A stretch of DNA of 64,000 nucleotides from positions 372,001-436,000 of the forward strand of contig CAVYXC010000002.1 of the NCBI GenBank assembly GCA_963772515.1, in the 5' to 3' direction. The DNA is from JAFAHD01 sp963772515. Lineage in GTDB: Bacteria; Vulcanimicrobiota; Vulcanimicrobiia; Eremiobacterales; Eremiobacteraceae. The notes beneath the pieces are model-generated. The model did not search any database. It saw nothing but the letters and a program-made list of their open reading frames with translations, and was not told where the DNA came from. Below are positions 38,918 through 47,877 of the stretch, piece after piece (position 1 is the first letter of the stretch; every line of letters starts with the position of its first letter). A program made the translations under genes and the position numbers.

Positions 38918-41683
38918 TTAGTCGTCGGCCGCCTCGGCCTCGCCCCACGTCGGGCCGATCTTGAAGTCAACCGTCAGCGGCACGCTCACCTCGATCGCGT
39001 GTTCCATCGCCTCCTTCACGAGCGCGCGAACGGAGGAGACGTTCTCCTTGGGCACGTCGAGGATCAGCTCGTCGTGCACCTGCAACACGAGCCGGGCGCC
39101 GAGATCGCGCGGCGCGAGCGCGCCGGCAACGCGATTCATCGCGATCTTGATGAGATCGGCCGCGCTGCCTTGCAGCGGAGCGTTGATGGCCATGCGCTCG
39201 GCGGCGGCGCGCAGGCCGTAGTTGCGCGAGCGCAAATCGGGAAGGTTGCGGCGCCTGCCCATCAGCGTGGTCACATATCCTTCGTCCCGTGCGCGCTCGA
39301 GCGCGTTGTCGATGTATTCGCGCACGCGCGGAAAGCGCGTGAAATATGCGCCGATGAAGTCGCGCGCCTCTTCGCGCGAGAAACCCACGCTTTGCGAGAG
39401 ACCGAACTCGCCTTGACCGTAGAGGATGCCGAAGTTGACCGCTTTCGCGCGGCGGCGCATCTCCGCGTCCACCGGGTTGCCGGCGCCGATGTCGAACACG
39501 GCGCGCGCCGCGAACTCGTGGATGTCCTCGCCGCGTGCGAACGCGTCGATGAGGTTCGGGTCTTGCGACAGATGCGCGAACAGCCGCAGCTCGATCTGCG
39601 AATAGTCGGCCGCGAGCAGCACGTTGCCCGGCGTCGGCGCGAGGAACGCGCGCCGGATCTCCCGCCCGACCGCGCTGCGGATCGGGATGTTCTGCAGGTT
39701 GGGGTCGCTGCTCGACAACCGGCCGGTCGCAGCGCCGAGCTGGTGGAAGGTCGTGTGCAGCAGACCCGTGCCCGCATCGACGAGCGCGGGCAGCGCGTCG
39801 ACGTACGTGCCTTTGAGTTTGGCGACCTCGCGGAACTCGAGCACCTTCGCCGCGATGTCGTGCTCCGCAGCGAGCGGCGCGAGCACGTCGATGCCGGTCG
39901 CGTAGCCGGTCTTGGTCTTCCCGGCATGCGGCAGGGCGAGCTTTTCGAAGAGCACATCCCCAAGCGCTTTGGGCGAATTGATGTTGAACTCGTGTCCGGC
40001 GATCGCGTAGATCGCCGCCGAGGTCTGTGCCATGACCCGCTCGAGGTGTGCGCGGATGCGCGCGAGCTCGTCGTGGTCAAGACGGAAGCCGGCCCGCTCC
40101 ATCGCCGCGAGCACGAGCGCGAGCGGCTGCTCGATGTCGCGCAGCAGCGGTCCCATCCCCGTGGCCGCGATCCGCTCGCGCAAGAACGGCGCGCCGCGCC
40201 ATAGCGCGTCGGCCGCCGACGCGTGGACGGCCTCGAGCGCGGGCGCCTGCTCGAAAAGATCGTTGCGCTCGGTGTGCGCAGCGGCTGCAGTGTGGATCGC
40301 ACCCGCGCCCGCGAACGCGAGGGTATCCGCCAGGGGCGGATCGACGCGACTTCCATCGAGCAGGCCGTGCGCGAGCTGGGCGTCGAGCGCGATGCCGGCC
40401 AGCTCGAGATGGTTGGAGGCCAGCCAACCCGCGAGCGCTTTGCTGTTGTGCACGATTTTCGCGGCGCGTCGATCGGCGAGCAGCTGTGCGAACTGTTCGC
40501 GGACGACCGCGTCGTGCAGCGCGAGCGACGACGGGATGGCGTCGGCTCTGCCGGGCTCGGTTGCGAGTGCGAATGCGAGCGGCTCCGCGCTGCGCCAATC
40601 GGTCAGCTCCGGCAATGCGGCGAGTGCCATCTCCGGTGCTCGTCGCGCCGCGGCAAGCGCGTCGACCGCTGCGGCGCGATCAGCGATGACCCGGTATGAT
40701 GTGGGAATGGTGGCGACCACTGGCGGCGTCACTTGCGCGACCGGAAGCGGGCCGCTGAGCTCCGCGGTCGTCTGCGCCTCGGCGGTCGTCCGATGTCCGG
40801 CCGGCGTCGAGCGGCCCGGCATCGCCGTCATGAGCGAGCGAAAGCCAAGCTCACCGAAGAGCTCGTTGCGCGCACCCGGGTCGCCGGAGCGCAACTCGCA
40901 ATCTTCCCAACGCAGCGGGATCGCGAGGTCGCGTTTGGCGGTCGAGACCTCGCGGCATGCGCGCGCCTGATCCGCATACCGCGCCAACAGCTCGCCGATG
41001 CGTTTGGGAGAGACCTCGCTCGCGTGCGCAAGCGTCTCGTCGAGCGAGCCGTACTGCGCGATGAGGCGCGCGGCTGTCTTCTCGCCGATCCCGGGCACGC
41101 CGGCAAGATTATCCGATGGATCGCCTTTGAGCCCGCGATAGTCGGGCAGCTGCGCGGGTGACAACCCGTAGCGCTCGCGGACAGCAGCTGCATCGTAGCG
41201 CGCCATGTCGGAGATGCCGCGCCGCGTCACGACGACCGTCACGTTGTCGTCCACCAGCTGCAGCAGGTCGAGATCGCCCGACACGATGACGGTGCGCAGC
41301 CCTTCGCGCGACGCGCGCGTGGCGAGCGTCGCGATACAGTCGTCGGCTTCTTCGCCCTCGACCTCGACGATGGGGATGCCGTACGCGGCGAGCACGCGGC
41401 GCACGATCGGGAACTGCGAATCCAGATCGTCAGGCGTCGCAGGGCGGTGCGCTTTGTAGTCCGGGTACGCCTCGAGCCGCTCGGCCGGTATACCCGCATC
41501 GAAACACGCCACCACGTGCGTGGGCACGACGTCATTGAGCACGCGGTTGAGCATTCGCTCGAAGCCGTAGACCGCGTTGACCGGACGTCCATCCGGCGCC
41601 GTCAGCGGCGGCAGCGCGAAATACGCGCGGTAGACGAGCGCGTAGACGTCGATGAGCAGCAGCGTGCGCCCGCCAGAAGCCAT
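38918..41683 (-). CDS. polA: DNA polymerase I
   Basis: A repair and Okazaki-fragment polymerase of 921 residues. N-terminal 5'-nuclease (~1-300): LLIDVYALVYRAYFALPP, EADDCIATLA, SGDLDLLQLVDD, LKGDPSDNLAGVPGIGEKTA. Middle (~330-510): a 3'-5' exonuclease fold whose catalytic carboxylates are missing (DxE is replaced by MALAALPEL; HNSKALAGW lacks the Asp), so proofreading is predicted absent. C-terminal polymerase (~540-921): motif A ADYSQIELRLFAHLSQD, motif B RRRAKAVNFGILYGQGEF, motif C LQVHDELILDVP. It forms an operon with mutM. Confidence 0.97.
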   Translation of the reverse strand: MASGGRTLLLIDVYALVYRAYFALPPLTAPDGRPVNAVYGFERMLNRVLNDVVPTHVVACFDAGIPAERLEAYPDYKAHRPATPDDLDSQFPIVRRVLAAYGIPIVEVEGEEADDCIATLATRASREGLRTVIVSGDLDLLQLVDDNVTVVVTRRGISDMARYDAAAVRERYGLSPAQLPDYRGLKGDPSDNLAGVPGIGEKTAARLIAQYGSLDETLAHASEVSPKRIGELLARYADQARACREVSTAKRDLAIPLRWEDCELRSGDPGARNELFGELGFRSLMTAMPGRSTPAGHRTTAEAQTTAELSGPLPVAQVTPPVVATIPTSYRVIADRAAAVDALAAARRAPEMALAALPELTDWRSAEPLAFALATEPGRADAIPSSLALHDAVVREQFAQLLADRRAAKIVHNSKALAGWLASNHLELAGIALDAQLAHGLLDGSRVDPPLADTLAFAGAGAIHTAAAAHTERNDLFEQAPALEAVHASAADALWRGAPFLRERIAATGMGPLLRDIEQPLALVLAAMERAGFRLDHDELARIRAHLERVMAQTSAAIYAIAGHEFNINSPKALGDVLFEKLALPHAGKTKTGYATGIDVLAPLAAEHDIAAKVLEFREVAKLKGTYVDALPALVDAGTGLLHTTFHQLGAATGRLSSSDPNLQNIPIRSAVGREIRRAFLAPTPGNVLLAADYSQIELRLFAHLSQDPNLIDAFARGEDIHEFAARAVFDIGAGNPVDAEMRRRAKAVNFGILYGQGEFGLSQSVGFSREEARDFIGAYFTRFPRVREYIDNALERARDEGYVTTLMGRRRNLPDLRSRNYGLRAAAERMAINAPLQGSAADLIKIAMNRVAGALAPRDLGARLVLQVHDELILDVPKENVSSVRALVKEAMEHAIEVSVPLTVDFKIGPTWGEAEAADD

Positions 41684-41701
41684 CGGCCGTCTAGATCTTG
41701 C

Positions 41702-42130
41702 TTACGGCGAGTACGATAGGCGCGCGGTTATGATGCTCATCGGGACGCGGAATCCGAGCGACAGGTCGACCGGCTTGCCGGGATCGAGCAGGCCGCCGAC
41801 CTGAAAATTCGGGATGTGGATGTCGCCGCCGTCGAGCGCGCGGTACTGCGCCAGCGTGTTCTGATCGATCAAGACGAAATGCTCGGGCGACATCGCCTGG
41901 GGGATCGGGTCGCGGTTCGTGTAGGTCACGTCCATGACCAAGATCGCATTGTTGTAATCGTTGGCGTTCTGGGTCGGATAGATGTTCTCGTTGTGGAGCA
42001 CGAACGAGCTCGTGTCGACCGTGATGCCGGCCATCGTCGGGTTGGGCGAGGTCTTGCAGCCGCCGAGCGCCAGCACGAACGCGCAGCTGAGGAAAAGCGC
42101 CGAAGCGGCGCGGATTGGCGAATTGCTCAT
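41702..42130 (-). CDS. Small lipoprotein with DUF4352-like (telokin-type) fold
   Basis: A 142-residue lipoprotein from ATG 42130. The signal peptide AASALFLSCAFVLALGGC ends in a lipobox (Cys ~25). The mature part reads like an Ig-like extracellular domain of the DUF4352 kind: NAILVMDVTYTNRD, MSPEHFVLIDQNTLAQYRAL, LDPGKPVDLSLGFRVP. Those proteins are surface lipoproteins without known activity. Longer overlapping frames upstream are shadows. The family call is from pattern memory only. Confidence 0.75.
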   Translation of the reverse strand: MSNSPIRAASALFLSCAFVLALGGCKTSPNPTMAGITVDTSSFVLHNENIYPTQNANDYNNAILVMDVTYTNRDPIPQAMSPEHFVLIDQNTLAQYRALDGGDIHIPNFQVGGLLDPGKPVDLSLGFRVPMSIITARLSYSP

Positions 42131-42153
42131 AACGCAGTGCTTTTTCGGCGGCC

Positions 42154-43320
42154 TCATCCGGCAGGCCTGTGCGCGACGCGTGCCGGGCGTGGCGCGCACG
42201 CGCGATCCATCCCCGCGAACGACCCGCGACCGAAGAACACGTGACGCGCGATGCGCCGTGCCAGCGGCGAGCCGAACGCGGCGCACGCGAGTTCGAGCAT
42301 AGCCTCACCGGAAATCCTCAGCAGCGAGCGCAGCGCGCGGCGCGCGATGAACCGGGACGCGCAAGCGCGGCCGTCATAGCGTTGCAGCGCGCCTCCTTCG
42401 GGCCGGGCGAGGTGTTCGGGAATGATGCGCGCGGCGAGATCGGAAAGGCGCACGCTGCCGTCGAGTCCGCCTGCGGTCAGCGGCGAGACCGCCCCCGCCG
42501 CGTCGCCGACGAGCAGTCCGCGCGCGCACGCGATGTTCGCGAGCAAGCCGTGAGCGGGGATAAGGCCGCCGCGCCGCTCGCTGCGGCGCGCCCGCGAAAG
42601 CGTGAGGATGCGGTTGTCGGACACGAACGCGCGCAAGGAATCGCCGGGTGTGACTCGATCCGCGTCGCCGGCGAGACCGACATGCGCGTCCGTGCCGGCG
42701 TGCGCGATCCACGCGATGTATCCCGGAGCACGACGCGGATCGAGCACGCAATGCAGCGCTGCCGGCGAGGCCTGCGTCACGCCTTCGTAGACGTCTTCGA
42801 TGCCGGACAGGAAGTCTCGGTTGCACGCAAGGCCGAGCTCGCGCGCGACGCGCGAGCGAGCGCCGTCGGCGCCGACGACGAAGCGCGCGCTGACGTCGGC
42901 GTGCGGCGAGAGGCGGACCGTCTGTGGCGAAGCCGTCGACGAGCCCAGGTAGCGCGTGCCCGGCCGCCAGGTGACCCCGGCGCGTACGCAATCGTCGAGC
43001 AGCCAGCGGTAGATCGCGCGCATGTCGGCGATCCAGAACTCGTCGCGCGGGCTCTCGAACTCGATCGCTCTGCGCCGCGGGGAATACAGGATGGCAACGC
43101 GGATCGGCGGGCCGAAGCAGGCGTGCGGCAGATCGAAATCTTCGCGCGTGCTGCGCACGAAGATGCCGGTCGTGCGGACGAACTCGTCAACGGCGCGGTG
43201 CGCGTCGACCAGGAGCACCGCAACGCCCCGCCGCGCCAATCCGCGTGCGCACCACAGGCCGGCGAGGCCGGCGCCGACGACGGCGACGTCATATCGTTCC
43301 AGGCGAGCCGCCCTCCACAA
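42154..43320 (-). CDS. FAD-dependent oxidoreductase, geranylgeranyl-reductase-like
   Basis: A 388-residue flavoprotein of the PHBH/GGR superfamily. The N-terminal Rossmann motif is DVAVVGAGLAGLWCARGLARRG; the middle has RFVVGADGARSRVARELGL (the GADG..S motif), and the second FAD motif is GLLVGDAAGAVSPLTAGGLDGSVRLSD (split). GGR-type enzymes reduce isoprenoid double bonds or hydroxylate quinone-like substrates; the substrate here is unknown. The start may lie slightly downstream of 43320 (ERYDVAVVG). Its promoter region carries two TTTGCA palindromes shared with the divergent CPBP protease gene. Confidence 0.87.
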   Translation of the reverse strand: MWRAARLERYDVAVVGAGLAGLWCARGLARRGVAVLLVDAHRAVDEFVRTTGIFVRSTREDFDLPHACFGPPIRVAILYSPRRRAIEFESPRDEFWIADMRAIYRWLLDDCVRAGVTWRPGTRYLGSSTASPQTVRLSPHADVSARFVVGADGARSRVARELGLACNRDFLSGIEDVYEGVTQASPAALHCVLDPRRAPGYIAWIAHAGTDAHVGLAGDADRVTPGDSLRAFVSDNRILTLSRARRSERRGGLIPAHGLLANIACARGLLVGDAAGAVSPLTAGGLDGSVRLSDLAARIIPEHLARPEGGALQRYDGRACASRFIARRALRSLLRISGEAMLELACAAFGSPLARRIARHVFFGRGSFAGMDRACAPRPARVAHRPAG

Positions 43321-43325
43321 GAGTC

Positions 43326-43372
43326 GCTTTGCAGTGCAAAGCTTAGGCGGATTTTGCTTTGCAAGGCAAAGT
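43326..43372. promoter_or_regulatory. Two palindromic operators (GCTTTGCA-type), 30 bp centre to centre
   Basis: 43326-43342 is a perfect 8-1-8 palindrome, GCTTTGCA-G-TGCAAAGC. 43356-43372 is an imperfect copy, GCTTTGCA-A-GGCAAAGT. The centres are 30 bases apart (about three helical turns), in the 100-base gap between divergent genes. This looks like a paired binding site for a dimeric repressor or activator. No regulator gene is adjacent. Confidence 0.75.
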
Positions 43373-43420
43373 CACCTGCCGCTGGATGGATGCGCGCGCG
43401 GCGGAGGGAAGCCCCGGCTG

Positions 43421-44155
43421 ATGCACGTCGCCAGCCTGCCCTCCATCGTGATCTTTTTCGCGCTGGCCCTCATCGTGGTCGTGGCCCCGCTGGCGAGCGC
43501 GCTGCTGGCGCGACGCGCGCGCAGCGGCGAACGCGCCAGGCACGCCCGCTACGCGCGCTCGCTGCTGATCCTATGGTCCATGACATGGCTGTCGATCTAC
43601 GCGCTTTCCCTATGGGGCCAGCGGCCCGCCGACGTCGGATGGCTGCCGCCGAGCAATCCGGTCTATCCCTACCTGCTCGTCTTCGTCTTCATCGGGATTC
43701 TCGCGCTGCTCGGCGCGCGCGCGGCGCGTTCCGTCGATCAAAGCTACGCGCAGCGCATCCGGCTCATCGCACCGGCGACGCCAAACGATTGGTTGTGGTA
43801 CGTCCCGGTGGCACTGACCGCCGGCATCTGCGAGGAATTTCTCTATCGCGGCTATGCGTTGCACGTCGTCGCAGCGCTGACCCACAGCGTGACAGCGGGG
43901 GTCGTCGTCTCGACGGCGGCGTTCGGCATCGCGCATATATATCAAGGACGGCGCGGCGTGATCGGCACGACTGTCTTCGGACTCGTCTTCGCGTTCGTGG
44001 TCGTCGTCTGGGGCTCGCTGTGGCCGTGCATGATCGCCCACGCGCTGCAGGATCTTATCGGCGGCGCGCTCGTCTCGCGCCGCCTGGCCTCGATGCCTGA
44101 ATCGAGCGGCGACGCGCCGCTGCCGGCGGAGGCGCAACCGGATCCACTCGCCTGA
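43421..44155 (+). CDS. CPBP-family intramembrane metalloprotease (Rce1/CAAX type)
   Basis: A polytopic membrane protein of 244 residues with about six to eight helices. The abortive-infection/CAAX-protease motifs are present: ICEEFLYRGYALH (Glu138, Glu139, Arg143), FGIAHIYQG (His172) and IAHALQDLIGG (His207), the set that coordinates the catalytic metal. Bacterial members process or immunise against peptides, or are of unknown role. ATG 43421 follows GAGGGAA by about 10 bases. The longer open frame upstream overlaps the divergent oxidoreductase and is a shadow. Regulation by the palindromes at 43326-43372 is likely. Confidence 0.92.
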   Translation: MHVASLPSIVIFFALALIVVVAPLASALLARRARSGERARHARYARSLLILWSMTWLSIYALSLWGQRPADVGWLPPSNPVYPYLLVFVFIGILALLGARAARSVDQSYAQRIRLIAPATPNDWLWYVPVALTAGICEEFLYRGYALHVVAALTHSVTAGVVVSTAAFGIAHIYQGRRGVIGTTVFGLVFAFVVVVWGSLWPCMIAHALQDLIGGALVSRRLASMPESSGDAPLPAEAQPDPLA

Positions 44156-44169
44156 GGCCCCGCTGCCGT

Positions 44170-45027
44170 TTAGAGCAGCCGCGTCTGTGCAGGCGCGCTG
44201 TCCGCCTCGGCCGGCGCAGCCTGTTCGACGATCTCGCCGGTGAGCGGAGCGAGCAGGCGACGCATCTCCATCGCGTTGGCTGCGGCGCGGCCCAGATGAT
44301 GGTTGTTGAAGAACACGAAGGTCGTCTGCGCCCGGTCGGCGACCTCGCCGATGCGCGGCAGCCATGCCTCAAGCTCGCGCTCCGAGTACTGGTACGAGTA
44401 GCGCTCGTGCGACGCGCGTCCCTGACGCCACCACTTCTCGTAGTTGCGCCCGTGAAAACGCACGTACCCGATGGACGACGTCACCTCAGCGCCCGGACGC
44501 AGCAACGAGCCGAATTGCGGTTCGTCGACGTTGCACCAGCCCAGATCCAACTCGCGCAAACGGGCGAGGATGTCGGGCCGCTGCCAATCGCGGTGGCGGA
44601 ACTCGCACACCAGCGGCAGCGCAGGCCACCACTCGCGCAACGCCTCGAGGCGCCGATAGCCGTCTGCGTTGGGCCGAAAACCATGCGGGAATTGCGCCAA
44701 GACTGCGCCGAGCTTGCCGGCCGAGATCAGCGGCGCGACGCAGGCCGCGAACGCCGAGACTTCGCTCGCGAGCGGCTGTGCGTCGGCGGGCACGTGGGTG
44801 ATGCTGCCAGGCGCCTTGACGGTGAACGTGAACGGCGCCGGCGTGCGCGCCGCCATGCGTTCGAAAAGCTGCGGCGCCGGGATCGCGTAGTACGTGCTGT
44901 CGATCTCGACCGCCGGAAACCGGCGCGCGTAGAATTCGAGCATCTGCGCGCTAGTGGTGCCCGCCGGATAGAACGGGCCGATCCAGTCGCGATATGAAAA
45001 CCCGCAGGTACCGATGAGGATCTTCAC
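44170..45027 (-). CDS. DUF72 domain protein (YecE-like TIM barrel)
   Basis: 285 residues from GTG 45027, which overlaps the preceding stop (GTGA). DUF72 hallmarks: KILIGTCGFSYRDWIGPFYP, FPAVEIDSTYYAIP, FTFTVKAPGSITH, LGAVLAQFPHGFRPN, LVCEFRHRDWQRPD, GWCNVDEPQ, YVRFHGRNYEKWW and the late TFVFFNNHHLGRAAANA. The family adopts a TIM-barrel fold and occurs in nearly all phyla; its biochemical function is not established. It is paired with the M14-like gene. Confidence 0.93.
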   Translation of the reverse strand: MKILIGTCGFSYRDWIGPFYPAGTTSAQMLEFYARRFPAVEIDSTYYAIPAPQLFERMAARTPAPFTFTVKAPGSITHVPADAQPLASEVSAFAACVAPLISAGKLGAVLAQFPHGFRPNADGYRRLEALREWWPALPLVCEFRHRDWQRPDILARLRELDLGWCNVDEPQFGSLLRPGAEVTSSIGYVRFHGRNYEKWWRQGRASHERYSYQYSERELEAWLPRIGEVADRAQTTFVFFNNHHLGRAAANAMEMRRLLAPLTGEIVEQAAPAEADSAPAQTRLL

Positions 45028-45788
45028 GCGCCGCGCACTCCCGCGATCGCCGTATCGATGGTGGCATGATGCATCGCCACGCGCGCCTGCATCGGAAGCT
45101 GCGTAGGCGACTCGGGCACCAGCGAGTGTTCGCTGTGCCGCTCGAACAAGTAGATGGAGAAAAAGCCGACCAGCGGAGACAGCGTCTCTTCGGCAGGCTC
45201 CACGCAACCGCCGATGAGCGCGCGGCCCTCCACCGTCGGCGCATCGCTGATCGGCAAGCCGATCGCGCGCACCGCGGCGACGATGGCGGAGCACCATGGC
45301 ACGCCTCCGTCGCGCACGTGTTCGTACACGTAAAAACCGCGCGCCTCGGTGTCTTCGTGCAGGTCGATGCCGCAATCAAAGCGCCGCCCGTCGAGCGTCC
45401 AGCGCACGAGCTCTGCTTCGTACGGCGCGCGCTCGAGCCCGAACGTCCGGTTGAGATCGACGCCGAGATCGTTCACGCGCGTCCCTGCGATGAAGCCGAG
45501 CGGGTTGACGCACGGCAGCGCCGTGATGCCGACGTCCTGCGGCAACGCCGGCCGTTCGAGGAACGCCAGCAGGGCCTCGACGCCCGCCGGCTCGTCGCCG
45601 TGGATGCCCGCGCTGATGACGAGCCGAGGTCCGTCGTCGGGACCGCATTCGAGCGCGAAGACGGGCAACGCGTAGCCGGAACGGCGCAGCACGTCGACGA
45701 CCGAAAGACGTACGCCGGAGCGGCGCCCGATCTCCTCGAGACGCCGAACGATTTGCGTGTAGCGCCCGATCGCCATCGCACGCGGCAT
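45024..45788 (-). CDS. Succinylglutamate desuccinylase/aspartoacylase-like M14 metallohydrolase
   Basis: 254 residues from ATG 45788 (MPRAMAIGRYTQIV). A zinc carboxypeptidase-fold hydrolase: VISAGIHGDEPAGVEALLAF supplies the His and Glu zinc ligands, GVDLNRTFGLE the substrate arginine region, and CGIDLHEDTEARGFYVYE the second His and a catalytic Glu. AstE/AspA-like proteins cleave N-acyl amino acids or small amides; this one resembles the M14 peptide-amidase-like group and its substrate is not predictable. The open frame extending to 46067 overlaps the divergent ferredoxin and is not used. Coupled to the DUF72 gene. Confidence 0.85.
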   Translation of the reverse strand: MPRAMAIGRYTQIVRRLEEIGRRSGVRLSVVDVLRRSGYALPVFALECGPDDGPRLVISAGIHGDEPAGVEALLAFLERPALPQDVGITALPCVNPLGFIAGTRVNDLGVDLNRTFGLERAPYEAELVRWTLDGRRFDCGIDLHEDTEARGFYVYEHVRDGGVPWCSAIVAAVRAIGLPISDAPTVEGRALIGGCVEPAEETLSPLVGFFSIYLFERHSEHSLVPESPTQLPMQARVAMHHATIDTAIAGVRGA

Positions 45789-45869
45789 GTCAAACGCCTT
45801 CAGTAGGTCCCGTATGCCATCCTTGAGAATACCGAGTAGCTTCAACACCCTTCGGAGGAACCGCCGCCA

Positions 45870-46112
45870 GTGACCTATGTGATCTGCCAACCGTGCATCG
45901 GCGTCAAAGACAAGTCGTGCATCGACGTCTGTCCCGTCGATTGCATCAAAGGCACGGACGAAGATCAGATGCTCTTCATCGATCCGAGCACGTGCATCGA
46001 CTGCGGAGCGTGTGTGGCGGCGTGTCCGGTGACCGCGATCTACAACGAGACCGAGGTGCCGGAGCAATGGAAAGAATACACCAAGATCAACGCCGACTAT
46101 TTCAACAAGTAA
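45870..46112 (+). CDS. fdxA: Ferredoxin, 7Fe/8Fe bacterial type
   Basis: An 80-residue soluble electron carrier. Two cluster motifs: CQPCIGVKDKSCIDVCPVDC (FdxA-type, C-x2-C...C-x3-CP) and CIDCGACVAACPVTAI (C-x2-C-x2-C-x3-CP). The first motif with its insert is typical of ferredoxins that hold a [3Fe-4S] or [4Fe-4S] plus a [4Fe-4S] cluster. GTG start with GGAGGA 12 bases upstream. It converges on the formate dehydrogenase operon (9 bases between ends) but is on the other strand, so a functional link is only suggestive. Confidence 0.95.
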   Translation: MTYVICQPCIGVKDKSCIDVCPVDCIKGTDEDQMLFIDPSTCIDCGACVAACPVTAIYNETEVPEQWKEYTKINADYFNK

Positions 46113-46121
46113 GCCCGAGCG

Positions 46122-47057
46122 TCAGTCCTGCGGTTCGGACGTGAACTTCAGGTACGCGTCCGCGTCCTTCGACGATCTGCGGCCGCCTTCGACCATCACG
46201 TAGCGCAGCGCCAACCCGCCGGCCAGCACCAGCATCGGCTTGACCACGTCCCAAAGGCTCGACGTTCGCGTGTTCGGCAATGCCAATGGCGCGGCGATGC
46301 CCGCGCCCTGCACCGCCTTTTCGAAGATATCTTTGAGCGGCGGCTCGCGCAGCGGTTTCGCGAACTCGCCGACGTCGGACAGCCACAGCGCCATCGCGAT
46401 CGCCTCGGCGAGCGACGCCATGCGCTCGGCATTGGCCAGGCGCTTACGCGCGCGCGTCGAGCCGACGCCGAAAAGTTCTGCGAGCAGCGCGATGCCGGCC
46501 GCCCCGGTCGCCAGCGACGACGACGCGAACAGCGCGGGCAGGAACGGCGACTTGGCCCACATCGGGATGCTCGAGTGGCTGAGCAGCACGCCCGTGTAGG
46601 AACCGACGAACAGCGCGGACGGAAGTCCTAAGAGCGCCGCCACGGTGCGGGCGAAGCCGCCGGCCTCGGCGAGATTGACCGCGGCCGCTCCGGCGGCGGC
46701 GGCCGACAGCGAGGTCATCCCCCACACGCCGGCGTTCATCGGCGAGCTGGGCTTGAACACGCGCAACATGTGATGGAAGCGCTCGGGGCGGCCGAGATGG
46801 CTGATCAGCAGCGGTGCGCTGATCCCCATCGCGATCGTCGAGACCGCGTAGCCGAGCTTGGCGATCTCGCGATCATCTTTATGACCGCGCAGCGCGGCGA
46901 GCGATGAGGCCACAAACGCTCCCGCGCCGATACCGCCGATCCATAGATAGCCGATGACCGACCAGCCCCAATCCGGCGGTTTGAGGACCGGCTGATCGTA
47001 ATAGTTGGTCGCGCCGTCGCCGCCGGCCGCGCGCAGCGACCGTTGCTTCATCTCCAT
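46122..47057 (-). CDS. NrfD/PsrC-type membrane subunit of formate dehydrogenase
   Basis: A 311-residue polytopic quinone-site subunit with about eight helices. Early: GWSVIGYLWIGGIGAGAFVASSLAAL (split); then LLISHLGRPERFHHMLRVFKPSSPMNAGVW, with the NrfD signature (DLGRP-like and FKP-S-PM); a C-terminal helix MLVLAGGLALRYVMVEGG. It would pass electrons from the Fe-S subunit to quinone. ATG 47057 lies 4 bases after the Fe-S gene; the longer open frame is a shadow. Use of an NrfD-type subunit rather than a FdnI-type cytochrome b is notable. Confidence 0.88.
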   Translation of the reverse strand: MEMKQRSLRAAGGDGATNYYDQPVLKPPDWGWSVIGYLWIGGIGAGAFVASSLAALRGHKDDREIAKLGYAVSTIAMGISAPLLISHLGRPERFHHMLRVFKPSSPMNAGVWGMTSLSAAAAGAAAVNLAEAGGFARTVAALLGLPSALFVGSYTGVLLSHSSIPMWAKSPFLPALFASSSLATGAAGIALLAELFGVGSTRARKRLANAERMASLAEAIAMALWLSDVGEFAKPLREPPLKDIFEKAVQGAGIAAPLALPNTRTSSLWDVVKPMLVLAGGLALRYVMVEGGRRSSKDADAYLKFTSEPQD

Positions 47058-47061
47058 ACGC

Positions 47062-47877
47062 TCAGTCCGAATCGAAGACGAGCGCCATGGTCGCGGCAAG
47101 GACGATCGCCGTGCCGAGGCCCCAGAGGTATCCCTTCGCCATGGCACGTCTGGGCGAGCGCGGATAGCGCGGCAGATTGTACGTCTCGGGTTCGTCGAGC
47201 AGCAAGAAGAACGAGTTGAGTCCGCCGAGCGCGTGATCCTTGGCCGGCATGCCGTACAGCTGCGCCTTGCTCTCACCCCGCGCTTGCAAGACCTCGACGC
47301 GCCGCGCCGCGTATTCGCGCAGCTGGTCGACTTCGCCGAACAGGATCGAATCGGTCGGACAGGCCTGTGCGCAGGCCGGCTCCATGCCGTCTTTGAGCCG
47401 GTCGTAGCACAGCGTGCACTTGTGCGCGCCGCCGTCAGTGTTCGGCGCGGCGTGCGCGGTTTCGATGACGCCGAACGGGCAGGCGACGACGCAATAGCCG
47501 CAGCCGTTGCAGATGTCCTGCTGCACGTAGACCGTGTCGAATTCGGTGCGGATCAGCGACCCGGTCGGACACGCGTTCTCGCATGGCGCGTCGACGCAAT
47601 GCTTGCACACGTCGCTGTTGAACAGCCAGCGCATCTTGCCGCGCTCGTCTTGCTGCTCGATGAATTGAACGTGACGCCACGTGGTCGCGCCGAGCGCGAC
47701 GGTGTTGTCGTAGGACATGCCGGTGAAGCGTTGGCCGTCGGCCGGCAGCTCGTTCCACTGTTTGCACGCGACTTCGCACGCCTTGCAGCCGATGCACACG
47801 GACGAATCCGTGAAAAAACCCATCGGGCGCGCTTGCGGCGGCGCGTCGACCCGTTCGAACGCTTCGAAGAAGCTCAT
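47062..47877 (-). CDS. fdhB: Formate dehydrogenase iron-sulfur subunit
   Basis: A 271-residue four-cluster ferredoxin-like subunit. Cysteine groups: CIGCKACEVACKQWNELP (28-38), CKHCVDAPCENACPTGSL, CNGCGYCVVACPFGVIE and CTLCYDRLKDGMEPACAQAC, the DMSO-reductase-type FeS layout. A C-terminal helix (YLWGLGTAIVLAATMALVF) anchors it. It carries electrons from the Mo/W-Sec subunit to the NrfD-like subunit. The start overlaps the catalytic-subunit stop (ATGA). Confidence 0.95.
   Translation of the reverse strand: MSFFEAFERVDAPPQARPMGFFTDSSVCIGCKACEVACKQWNELPADGQRFTGMSYDNTVALGATTWRHVQFIEQQDERGKMRWLFNSDVCKHCVDAPCENACPTGSLIRTEFDTVYVQQDICNGCGYCVVACPFGVIETAHAAPNTDGGAHKCTLCYDRLKDGMEPACAQACPTDSILFGEVDQLREYAARRVEVLQARGESKAQLYGMPAKDHALGGLNSFFLLLDEPETYNLPRYPRSPRRAMAKGYLWGLGTAIVLAATMALVFDSD

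Noticed and set aside
38999..40204. Plus-strand frame of 401 codons opposite polA
   Set aside because: Antisense to the conserved polymerase domain with highly charged random composition.
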